Positions 35,101 to 47,700 of a DNA stretch of 64,000 nt are shown here, one piece after another. The notes below the pieces were generated by a model. That model had not been told where the DNA came from. It did no database searches and was given only the letters and a program-made list of their open reading frames with translations. Position numbers and translations under genes: made by a program. The stretch covers positions 1,037,131 through 1,101,130 of the forward strand of contig OZ029915.1 in NCBI GenBank assembly GCA_964023275.1, written 5' to 3'. Origin of the DNA: Norana najaformis (Eukaryota; Annelida; Clitellata; Crassiclitellata; Hormogastridae). Positions within the stretch are counted from its first letter, which is position 1, and the number at the start of each line of letters is the position of its first letter.

Positions 35101-35721
35101 CCCAACGAAAGCTAAGTCGCGGGAACCAGGTTATTCGCGGGCGTTCAGTCAAAACATAATCGATAGGTAAGAAGGGTTCGGTTCCACGTCAAGATCCAAG
35201 AGTCTGGCAGGCAAGCAGTCAGACGTCTACGGCGGGTGGTCGGAATTGGATCTGCAGGATAAATAAAGGGAAGAAGAATATATAGGCCTACGAGTCGTCG
35301 CTTCAAGAGCAAATGTAAATGCACACCTGCTTCTATAGAGGCCGAAAGGTCTGGACCCTGTTCACTTTTCAGTGAAGTAATCGAGTGAGATCCTTCACCA
35401 CCGCTGCCCGTTTGAGTAGGCGCCACGCCATGTAAGGTCTCCGTGCACGGGCCGTGCCAGACTGAGATTCGAATCTCTGAAATAAGACCCTACGCTACAA
35501 ATGATCAGACTGTGTCACTTCCAGAAGGGAATATCACCTTCGGTGGAGTCCTCCGTCTTGATCCGTCTGATCACTTTTTTACCCGCCGCATCAACTTCGT
35601 CATCTTGCTCTGAAAAGGTTGAAACAGCATTTGCAATCATAACAGTGTGGTGATGTCAGAATAGGCCACCCGACTTAGAAGCATCACGATAGCAAGACAG
35701 AATGAGATACAGAGACAGACT

Positions 35722-35752
<31 letters not shown>

Positions 35753-38700
35753 ATTTTTCTCACTTTCTCTGTTTCTCACTCTTTTCTCTCCCTTTTTTCT
35801 CTCTTTACCTATTTATTTATTTATCGATCTGTCTGTCTGTCTGTCTGTCTATCTATTCTCTGTGAACTCGGTTAAGTGTGTATATATATACACATATTAA
35901 ATTTCCGATATCTTTGCAATCTTAGTGTTTGATCATGATCTTTGTTCAAGAAGTCAATTTCAACAGGTTTCTAAACGAGACATCGACGAAGAAGAGTAGA
36001 ACGTTTAATGTATCGACCTCTGACGAGAACTGTAGCCGTGAATCGACTTTCCCCAAAGTCGTTGAACGCTCTGACCGTGTACTTTCCACCGTCTGAAGCC
36101 TCCACGTTGTCTATGGTAAGCTTATGTCGACCGCCATCGGCATCCACGATTTTGATTCGCTTTGTCGAAGTCAGAACAACGCCATCTTTGGACCTGAAGG
36201 AAATCGCAGCAACTACAGTAGGTAATGTAAAGTCGGTCCTATTGCAATATAATGTAAACCTTATGTAGTCTAAAGTAGGCCTAATGAATTGTAAAATAGG
36301 CCTAATTATTTGCATAGTAGGTTTAATGTATTGTAAAACAGGAGTAATATATTGGAGATCAAGCCTAATACAGCATAACGTAAGCGTACTGTAATTTTCG
36401 ACTGATGTAGCGCAAAATAGGCCAAATGCAAATTAGGCCTACTTTAAAGTAAAGTATTGCACACTACTCTGCCTCCCTACAAAATGTACCCCCAGTCAAT
36501 AGTCACAATGTAGAGATTACAGACAATGACTGCAGGAACTAGGTAAAGTTGTATCGTCATAATCTTCCCTACCATTTATGGATCTTAACTCACCATTCGA
36601 TGTTTGGTTGCGGTTCACCACCGACGACGCATTCAAGCGTGACGGTTCCGCCCAGTTTGGCAAGTTCACTCTTCAGTGGTTCGTCAAAGCTTGGAGCCGA
36701 ACCTAAGAACAGCGCAAAAATTTTATCAATTAATGTGTAAAAACGTTTTCTCAGGTCTGTAAACTTGGCCATGGACTAAATTGCAAACTGAAAAATTCTA
36801 AAGTGCTATTTTAAAGCTAAGCGCATGGCACCAACTTATCCACGAACGCTGTGTCAAGTCAGAGGGATATTGTCTACAGGTATATCTTACGAAGAACAAG
36901 ATATGGTTATCGGGAGACCATAATCGTAATCGCAGTCGTAAACTCGAAATTTCTAAAGCCCTACTGAAAGCTAGGTAAATGCTTATTCACGAGCGCTACG
37001 TCAAGTCAGTGGGCTTGTCCAAAGTTGAGTTATGAAGAACCAAGTCCGTGGCCAGAAGACCAGAGAGAGAAGGAGACAGAGGATTTGTAAACAGCGGGAT
37101 TTGTTTAGGCTGAGAAATGGAAAGGCGACGAATAGGATGCATCAGGTTAAGATTTCTTTAAGCGATGGTACTCTGATGGATCACGGGTAAGAGTTAAAGT
37201 ACCATGACCCTTTTTTCCTGGCAAATAGTCTACCTTCTGTGGAGTCTCCCGATACAACAGCTTTGGTTTTCTTCACGGTTTTTGAGACGATTATATCGCC
37301 TTCTTCTTCGTCCTCCTCTGAAAACGAATTGAAAGAAAGAAGCAATTCAGATACAATTCTTTCTATAATAAGTTTTTTACAAAAGGCAGATGTTTCGATA
37401 GCATTTAACAAGGTTCGTTTGGTACATATATACACCGTGTGTGTGCTATTATTATTTTTGAATTTATTAAGCGCCATTATCTAGCGACTAAGCATCAATC
37501 GATGGCGCTAAGCAATTGTAAGTGAAGGACTTGCTCAATTTCCCTACACGGTAACTGTATTGGGGAGGCTTTAGCTCTAATTCTCCGTCTTACAAACGAA
37601 TGTTACCTCATGTATGAATGCATATATGTATGCAAGTATGTATGTATCATGTGTGCATGGATGTTTGTGTATGCCTGTAAGTATGCATGCATATATGTAT
37701 GTGTGTGTATGTATGCGGGTATCTAGATATTTCTATAGCGCCATTTAAATGTGTTTTGCATTTTGGGAACGACTTGGCTTTCTTTGGGCGATGTAGAAAT
37801 CTCGAGCTTACGATTACTATTCCCAGTGAAGTATCTGAAAACTGAAAGTAAAGTAGTCAAAGCTACTGACCTCTGACGAGTATCGTGGCCGTGAATCGAC
37901 TTTCTCCAAAGTCGTTGAACGCCCTGACCGTGTACTTTGCGCCGTCTGAAGGCTCGACGTTGCATATGACGAGCGAATGCTTTCCTCCATCGCCCTCTAT
38001 CGTCTTTATTCTGCTCAAAGCAGGCAGGGCAGCGCCGTCCTTCAACCTACGAAGCAGAAAGGGACTTACAGCTCATTTTGACGTTGTCAGTCATTTCATC
38101 ATTCGGGTGTTCCTGTTTTGTGAGTCCTTACTGGCGTAGGACATCTCCAGTGCATGCATGAAGCGACGATATATATAGCCCTAGTGTGATCTTCCAACCG
38201 GCGTGCTTGACGCTGAAATATTGTTGCGTTATGCTGTGTAGGGACCTTGAGCAAGTCCTTCACTTACAATCGGTTGATGCGTAGACTTTAGATGGTGGCA
38301 TTCATTAAATGCAGAAATAATAATAATATTAAGAATACCGAATAGTCAGACTATTGTACAGGAGTAAAGGTTAGACTGTAAAACTTATATTATTTCTTCA
38401 TCAGGCTATTATTTCTGTATTTATTGAGCGCCATTATTTGATGACAGAGCATCAATCGATGACGCTGAGCATTGGTGCCTGAAGGACTTGCTCAAGGTCC
38501 CTACAGAGTAACCGTCTCAAGGAAGAACCCGTAAACCCCTTGTTACAAAGCGAGCGTCCAAACCAGTCCGCTTCCCCGTCATACAAATCTACTTAAAGCT
38601 AAGTACACAACAACAAATAAGCTTAAAATAAAAGACAGTTAATGAAGCAGACAGCCAGACAAAGATGTGGTCTTCAAATTACTAGTGCGTTCTTGTATGC

Positions 38701-41700
38701 AGCTCAAACAGTTCGTTGGGCCCACATCTGTGCCCACAGTGTGGCCCACATCTGGCCCACAGTGTGGCCCACATCTGTGCCCACATTGTGGCCCACATTG
38801 GACCCACATCTGGCCCACAGTCTGCCGCTGGTGGCGATTGTTGGCTATTGTGAGCCCAACCATTGAGGTTCAGAGGGCTGGATGCAACTTTGACTGTGCT
38901 TGAGTGTGCCTGAACACCAGACAGTTTGTGTTATGTCTACAAGCGTTTCTGCCACACCAGTGTGTGGTGTTGATAGACCTTACTATTAAGGTAAGGCAAG
39001 TCACTTACCATTCAATGTTTGGTTGCGGTTCACCGCTTACGACGCATTCAAGTGTAACGGTTCCACCAATAGTAGCGAAATCGCTCTTCAGCGGCTGGTC
39101 AAAGGTTGGAGCAATACCTGTAACAGTTGTTCGTAAATCAATTTAAACATCAGATCAATATAGTGATCCTTGTGAGTTGGCAGAGAGCGATTTGTTTTGA
39201 CTCGAAGCAGAAGCGAAATTATGCTAAGGAAACTCGTTCAGTTGTGCCATCATTGACTGGGAAAATTTCTCTCTAGTGGAGAATAGTTGGAGGCAGTGAT
39301 GATGAGACAGTTTTCTCCTTTCCTTCTACAAATTGCAACCTCGTGTTTCCCCAGGTTGCCCGGGAAAATCCACCCTGACCTGAATCAATCATGCCGTAGA
39401 TATTTTTGTGTGGATCGCCTTTTTTGTGTAGATGTTCAGAGTATCAAGCCGCTTTGTTCTCGATTATAGCTATTGTAAACTTGAGATTACTACAACGCCC
39501 AAAGAAAGCTAAGACACAGGAACCAGCTTATTCACAGAAGTTAAAACAAACTTTGTATTTTAAAACAAACTCGATAGGCAGGAAGAGTTCGGTTCCAGGT
39601 CAAGATGCAGGGGCTAGACAGATAGACAGTCAGACGGCTACGGTGGATGGCACTTGAAACTTGAGCGGCAAGATAGGTAAGCAGAAGAGAAGGAATCAGG
39701 ATAGGAATTTTTGAACAGGGGTTTTTGTATCAATTCAGCCGATGAGTGTGGTTTAGTAAGCTCATTGAGCTTCTTCTCCCCATCGTGGCATTGTTGACTG
39801 CATTACGAATAACTAACTTCTTCTGTTGATAAATGCAGATTGTGTTAACATGATTTACTATCTCAACAATGACACTGTGTGTTTTAAACAGCTACTCCAC
39901 TCCAATAGATTGAAACTGAAAACCTGGCTGTCTTGAATAGTAGGCTACTGTCTTTGCTAAAAACATGCAGAGCCTATCATTACAAACTCGTGGAGCTTTA
40001 TAGCACAGTAAGTATTGTTGAGGCAATTTCTGCCGCAAGCTATCGAGAAAAATAGATAGCTTAGCCAGGAACATTCTTCAAACTTCAAATGAACCAAAGC
40101 GTCACGATAACAACGTAAGCACTGAAAGCCAAGACATTTTGCCATATCTGAAATTGGGTTTAATCTCAGCCACAAAGTCCAACGTCGTCGAGATATCCTT
40201 TGTCAGATATATGTGGTTAGTCACTGTTTGAGTTTATCCCTGGGGAGTAAATTAGTGGCCTGAAGGCATAGAAGCGGAGTAAATGCGAGCGACCGTGTCA
40301 CGGTTTACGTGAGATGGCGAGTTATACCCTAGGCCTAACTAGCCAGGGAGGTTGTGAGCGGTGGCGAGATAAGAAATATTGTCAATGAACACAACACCGA
40401 CGTTTATACTTACATTAATCCACAACATATATACACACACTAGAGATATATTTACAGTACGTCTACGTTTTTCTAATGCCCCGTCGATGGCCGTGCCCTT
40501 CCCAGGTCCCCCCAAACCCAACTGGTGAAAACTCACGGTTCCGAGGTGGGGTGAGTCCTGAGCGGAGCGAGGCGACAGTTTCTTGGTCCTGCGTTTGCAC
40601 CAACCGTTTCGTGACTCTCTCCACGTGGACGGTTGAAAGAAGCGGCCTGTCCTTGACACGTCCTTGCCACCGGCGGCGTCCTGAAGCGAGCGACCAAACG
40701 TCCTTCAGCGACAGCTGACTCCGTTCTTCTACGAAGTTTCGTTCGTTCTGCAACGTCTCTTTCTTCTGCGTCTCTTTCGTTCGTTCCACGACGGACGACT
40801 CGTTCTTCTGCGACTCTTTCGTTCGTTCCCCGACGGACGACTCGTTCTTCTGCGAAGACGTTCGTTCCCCAACCGGACGACACGTTCTTCCAGAAGACTC
40901 TTTCGTTCCACAACGTTTCGTTCTTCTCAGAAGACTGAACTCCGACGTTTCCGAAGATTGAACTCCACTCCCTTGTTCGCACACCTCGTCTTTTATCCTC
41001 CTCGCTTCGTCGGTCGACGTCATGCCCATCCCATGACCCCTTTGGACCCCACGGCCATCAACCGACCATCGACATGTATATTTATAGCCTATAGTCTTAT
41101 ACAGTAGGCCCTAGGTAATTATTATCTATAGAAAGTTCACCTGTAAATCAGGGCAATCCGTGACAGACCGAGGAATGGAAACAGACAGAGAAGCTGAAAT
41201 ATTGTCAGAGAGATAGAAAGAGAGATAGAGATAGAAAGACAGACAGAGACAGAGAAGAAAAGCAACTCAGAGATAGATAGCAAGACAGGCAGAGAAAGGT
41301 GTGAGATAGACAATTACTGAGGCAGAATAACACACAAACAAGCAGAAAGATAGATATGTGGTAGAGTTGAGTTTCTGTGTCGCATTGTACCTTTACATCG
41401 TTTATTAGAGATTCACTTTCAATCAGTGTTCGTAGTAACGCGAGCGTGATTCTAGTTCAGTTGTGGAGCAAGCGACCTAGTCTACGACAAACTTTTGGAT
41501 TACTCTACCCATTACGATTACTGTAGCGGCAGAAGACGCTAGTCTATCTTCTCTACATTCTGCTACGACCTTTCTGCATGACGTCTGAACTCCGACTCCT
41601 TCTCGATGCGCGAATCTCTCCTTCTGACGAGACTCACGTGCAGTTCTCCTAGTCTGCACCTTGATTTTGGTCAAACGGCCGAGCAGTCCTCCTCTTCTGG

Positions 41701-44700
41701 TCTTCTCTGCGGATTGACTGACTGACCCCTGTGTGCAGTCTGCGAGCTCTTTTCTACCTGAATCCTCTGAACTCTGGGCGCATTCCTTCTGGGCCGGTCA
41801 GTACCCAAGACCCGAGCTGACATCAGCTGTCGTGTGCCTTTTGGTTCTGATTCTCCGAAGTCAATTGTATACCTGTGGACATCCATCTGGCTATCACGTG
41901 GACCTCTCGTGCTTAGTTGCAAATACCCTCTGATGTACCAGGAGATTGCTGCCTGTGGATTGCTCAGCTTACTCCAGCGGGATCCTTTTGACTAAGCTAC
42001 ACTCCTGCTGCATTCCATGGCTCACCTGTACTGCTACCAACAATAGCCCTTCCACACAATGTAACTTGCTGCCTGTCCGTTTCTAAGAATCTGACCGCTG
42101 TAGCTTGGGGCCACTGGCTAGCCGTGTTGCTGCTCTGAACTAAGGTCCTAATAAATCATTCGAGTCACTGCCTACGCACTGGCCAGCAACGACTACTGAG
42201 TAAGTCTGGTAATCTACTGACGACTACTACTACTTTACTTACTTACAAATATACCTGAACTAGCTCGGTTATAGATAGAGCCAGACAGACATTAACAGAC
42301 AGACAAAGATGAGCAAAAAGATACAGAATTGTGCAGACAGGCAGACAGATAGATGCAGACAAATAGATAGAGCCAGGCAAAGCTATAGAAAGAAACAAGC
42401 TAGAGACAGGAAGAGGGAGATGAGATTAGAAAAAAGAGACAGACAGATAGCGATACAGAAAAAGAGAGACAGACAGCCAGACTCATCTTACTCTGTGAGT
42501 CTGTGACTTACACACATACTAGAAAAGGTACTTGTGGCCAATAGAAACTGACCTTTCACTACGACGGTGGCCGTGAACCTGCTTTCGCCAGCGTCGTTGA
42601 AAGCCCTGACCGTGTATTTCCCTCCATCCGAAAATCCGATGTCCTTGATGACCAGCGAATTCTTTCCTCCGACGGAGACGATCTTTATGCGGTCAGACGG
42701 AGCCAAGACAACGTCTCCTCTCAACCTTAAAAATTAATTAGTTAAATTAATTAATAAGGCGTTAATTCATTGATCGTTTTGAACCTCCATAAGTTAACAC
42801 CGAAACGCGTTATGTGTGTGTTTGTGTGATTTTGGACTACTACATAGTACAGTGATGCATCAACAAAAGATCGTAGGCCTGCATGTGACTCGTCATGTCT
42901 CTTGTCTTCAACCGTCTTCGAGCCGAGGATTGGCCGCACCGCGGATAATTATGTACCATCTGCTTCTATCCCTCGTCTCCTGTAATAACTAGTCGAACGA
43001 TAATTCAATCCACGACTTGATGTTATCGATCCATGTCATCTTGGGTCTTGCCCGAGCTCGGGATCGTGCACACGTGAAGAGTGAATTTCAAAAGAGGCGA
43101 AGGATAAACATTTACACGCGCCATTCATATTACCATCCTCCCTTAGAGTGTAAATGTACATGTACAGGTGTTTCTATGGCGACCGTATGCCTCGACCCTG
43201 CTCAATTTTTAGTGAACTAATCGTGTCAGATCCTTTACCACCGCTGCCCGTTTCAATGGGCAACTTAAGGTCCTCGTGTACCGATCGTGCTAGCCCGAGA
43301 TTCAAATGGTCTTTAGGCGTTAAAAGTTTAAAACAAAAGAGTCTTGATGTTAGGCTGTGTGGTTCGCACGATTTATTGCAACAGTCTTAATCTAAAACTC
43401 CTAAGGCGCTAATTAAAGCGATAATTGCGACTAGAGCTCCTTTCTCTCCCCCTCTCAGTGTTCCGCAAGCGCCTGAAGACTGTACTGTTCAATTAGTGAT
43501 TTTACTTTTTCGGGTCGGAAGCACCTCTGTTGAGTTTATCCTCTAAGAGGCGCTTTATAAATCTCAAATTACAATTACAATAAAGCATTTAGTTTCCATC
43601 TAATGATCACTTGCAAACGTCCTTTTCTGTTCAACCTTCTTATTATTTCCACTTCAGCAACTTATGTGTCACTTCTGAGTAACTTATGAGATCATCCTAG
43701 GCAAAATTTCCGGATCCCGAGCTCGGCGAAGACCCAAGATGACATGGATCGATAACATCAAGTCGTGGACTGAATTATCGTTCGATCAGTTATTACAGGA
43801 GACGAGGGACAGAAGCAGATGCCACAAAATTGTCCGTGGTGCAGCCAGTCCTCGTCTTAAGGATGGTTAAAGACGAGGCAAGACAAGACAACTTGTGTCA
43901 AGTTTCATATTACTTTACTTTAAACTGTATCACAAAACAAATACAATTGCAGTAACTGTTTTTGTTTACCATTCGATGTTCGGCTGTGGCTCTCCCGACA
44001 CAACGCACTCGAGGGTAAGAGTTCCTCTCAGGTCCACGACCTCGCTCTTCAGTGGCTGGTCGAAGCTTGGAGCCCCTTAAAAACAAGCGATCCCACCAGA
44101 ATTACGACAGTTATCTGACCCTTCATTCGAATTCACCATTATTTCACCTCTTGCAATTTCTGCGCAGGTCTTTCACTCAGAAGTGAAAAAATTCCAAACA
44201 CTGTCCACCGTAGTCTTCTGACTGTCTGCTGCCTGACTCTTGGATCTTGGCCTGAAACCGAACCCTTTTGCCTATCGATTTTGTTTTGACTGAGCGACAA
44301 TGAATAAGCTGGTTCCGGCGACAAGGACCGCAGTCATGCGAAGATATAGGCCATGGAGTAATCTCTTAAAATTGCAGATCTCGCATAAGTAATTTGTCTG
44401 ACGATTTACTCTGACAGAAGTACGCCTATCTGGGGTTGTTACTCCGCGCTTTAATACTAAACCGTATGCAAGATAAGATAGAGCTCAATGGTAAGGTTAG
44501 ATTGTATTGGACTGAATTGAACTGGATTATAATAGATCAAATTAGAGTGATTAGATTGGATTGGATTATATGTGACTGGACTGAATTGGTTTGGGCTGGA
44601 CTGGACTGAATAAGATCAAATCAGATTAGATTAGATCAACGCACAGACCTCTTCTTTCGGTGTCCACAGTCAGATCGACGTTGTCGACTTCTCTCTCTTC

Positions 44701-47700
44701 AACGGCCTTGACCGTCCCGGTGACCTTGAGTTCAGTCGTCGCAGTATCCGCTACCGACGTCGCGACGACAGTTACCTTGGCTTCCTCTTTGACTTCTTCC
44801 TCTTCTTCCTCTTCTGATTCTTCCTCCTCTTCCTCAGAACTTTCCTCGGCCTCCTCCTCTTCTTCTTTTGTCGCAACTGTCTCTTTAACGGTCACTGCCT
44901 CGGCCTTCACTGCTTCAGTAGCTGCCTCCACCCTGGCCTCTTCCTTGGCCTCCCTTTTAGCCTCCTCCTTGACCTCTGCCTTGGCCTCTTCTTTGACCTC
45001 TGCCTTAGTCTGTAGTGTTACCTCTTCTCTGGCCTCTTCCTTGGTCGATTCTGTGACCTCTTCTGTGAACTCTTCTGTGACCTCTTCTGTGACCTCTTCT
45101 GTGGCCTCTTCTGTGACCTCCACTTTCTCTTCAACTTTGACCTCTTCTGTCTTCACTTCGGCGACGTCAACTTTGTCCTCTTTTTGAACATCCACTTTTT
45201 CTTCAGTCCTGACTTGTGCCACCCCCACTTTCTTCTCTTCTTCCTTTGGCGCCTCTTGTTTTGCCACAACCACCTTCTTTTCTACCTTTGCCTCTTCCTT
45301 TTCTTCCTCCTCCTCAGAAGATTCTTCCTCTGATTCCTCTGATTCCTCTGATTCCTCCTCCTCTGATTCCTCCTCTTTCTTTTCCTCCTCTACCTTGACT
45401 TTAACCACCTCAGCCTTGACCTCTTCAGCTACCTTCGCCTCTTCTTTGGCCTCTTTTTTAACCTCTTCTCTAACCTCTTCTCTAACCTGTTTTGTCTCTT
45501 TTTCAACTTCTTCCTTAATCTCTTCTTTGACCTCTTTGGCTTCAATCACTTCTGCTTTCTCTTCTCTGGCTTCTTTCTTCACTATTTCTTCTTTCGCGTC
45601 TTCTCTCACTACTTTCGGTTTTACTACAACGGTCTCTTCCTCTTCCTCTTCTGACTCCTCTTCTGACTCCTCCTCCTCCGATTCCTCTTCTTTCTTTGTT
45701 TTAGCAGGTAGCGCTGCCTTCTTGGGCTTTTCTTTCACTTCCTTAACTGAAACTGCTCCAACAGCTTCTTTTCTCTCTTCTTTCGCTTCTTCAACGACTT
45801 TTTCTTCTTTTTCCTCAGCTTTAACCTCTTCCACTACCTCTACTTTTGTTTCTTCAGCTTCTTCCACAGCTCTTGTTTCTTCAACTGTAACTACTTCGGT
45901 AGTCTCTGTTTCTTCAACTGTAACTTCTTCCTCAACTTTCGTTTCTTCAGCTTTAACTTCTTCATCAACTTTCTTTGTTTCAACTCTAACTTCTTCCACG
46001 GCTTTTGGTTTCTCCTTCTCAACTTTAACTTCTTCAACAGGTTTTCTTTCCTCAACTTTAACTTCTTCCACGACCTTTGGTTTCTCCTTCTCAACTTTAA
46101 CTTCTTCCACTGGTTTTCTTTCCTTAGCTTTAACTTCTTCCACGACTTTTGGTTTCTCCTTCTCAACTTTAACTTCTTCAACAGGTTTTCTTTCCTCAAC
46201 TTTTACTTCTGCGGGAGCTTTCACTTCTTCCTCAACTTTAACTTCTTCCACTGGTTTTCTTTCCTTAGCTTTAACTTCTTCCACGACTTTTGGTTTCTCC
46301 TTCTCAACTTTAACTTCTTCAACAGGTCTTCTTTCCTCAACTTTAACTTCTTCCACGACTTTTGGTTTCTCCTTCTCAACTTTAACTTCTTCAACAGGTT
46401 TTCTTTCCTCAACTTTTACTTCTGCGGGAGCTTTCACTTCTTCCTCAACTTTCGGCTCTCCTTCAACTTTAACTCTTACAGTTTTTGGCTTTTCTTCATC
46501 AACTTTAACTTCATCGGCTTTAACTACTTCCACAACTTTTGGCTGCTCTTCCTCGGCTTTAAACTCATGTACAGCAGCTGGTTTTCCTTCTTCCGCAGCT
46601 TTTTCGATCTCTGGCACAATCTTCTCTCTCAGCTCTGGCACTAACTCATCTCTTTGTGGTCTTAGGGTTGCGACATCCACTGGTGCTGGTTTCTCTTTCA
46701 GTTCTGCCAATAAATCCTCTCTTTGTGGTCTTAGGGCTGTGACATCCACTGGTGCTGGCCTCTCTTTCAGTTCTGCCAATAAATCCTCTCTTTGTGGTCT
46801 TAGGGCTGTGACATCCACTGGTGCTGGCCTCTCTTTCAGCTCTGCCAATAAATCCTCTCTTTGTGGTCTTAGGGCTGTGACATCCACTGGTGCTGGCCTC
46901 TCTTTCAGCTCTGCCAATAAATCCTCTCTTTGTGGTCTTAGGGCTGTGACATCCACTGGTGCTGGCCTCTCTTTCAGCTCTGCCAATAAATCATCTCTTT
47001 GTGGCCTTAGAGCTGTGACATCCAGTGGTGCTGGCCTCTCTTTCAGCTCTGCCAGCAAATCACCTCTTTGTGGTCTTAGGGCTCCGACATCTACAAGTGC
47101 TGGATATTTTTCCTGGAGATCGAGTTTATGCAAGGTGTCCGCTGCAGCCGCCCGAATGTGATCGTAGGTTTCTGAAAGGAACAATTTTGATTTTATTTTT
47201 GCTTTGAAGCCATTTATTGCGCGAATTCGAGATTTGTATTGCTTATTATTGTATTTTATAACATTCTATTTCATTCTATTCGGTTCGATTATGTCATGTT
47301 ACGTTCTATTATATTCTGTTTTATTCGGTTCTGATCTATTCTACTCTGTTCTTTTCTAATATATTCTACTGTATTCTATTATGTTCTGGTCTGTTCTATT
47401 CTATTATGTTCGATTCTGTTCTGATCTATTATGTGCTGTTCTATGCTGTTTTGTTCTACTATATTCTACTCTATGCTATTCTGTTCTGCTCTATTCTATT
47501 TTATTCTAGTAAACTGCACTGTACTGTATTCTATCGTGTCGTATTGTATGGTTTGAATCCCCTCTGGTATTGGTGACAGGTTTTGCCAGAAGTTGAAATA
47601 TTTCAGGTCTTACCTGGATGATTCAGGTAATCGACTCGAGGCAGAGGTTCAATTTCATAGATAGGAGTTTCATACTCGCTAAAATGAAACGAGAACATCA

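Noticed and set aside
38639..38903. Cys/His-rich frames suggesting zinc fingers
   Set aside because: They come from the GTGGCCCACATC minisatellite, and spacing is set by the repeat, not by a finger fold.
44660..47161. Plus-strand frames of 588 and 175 codons
   Set aside because: Antisense shadow of the PEVK-like exon. Glu/Lys/Val codons reverse to Ser/Thr/Leu/Phe codons, and the sense strand has splice sites and phase continuity with both neighbours.
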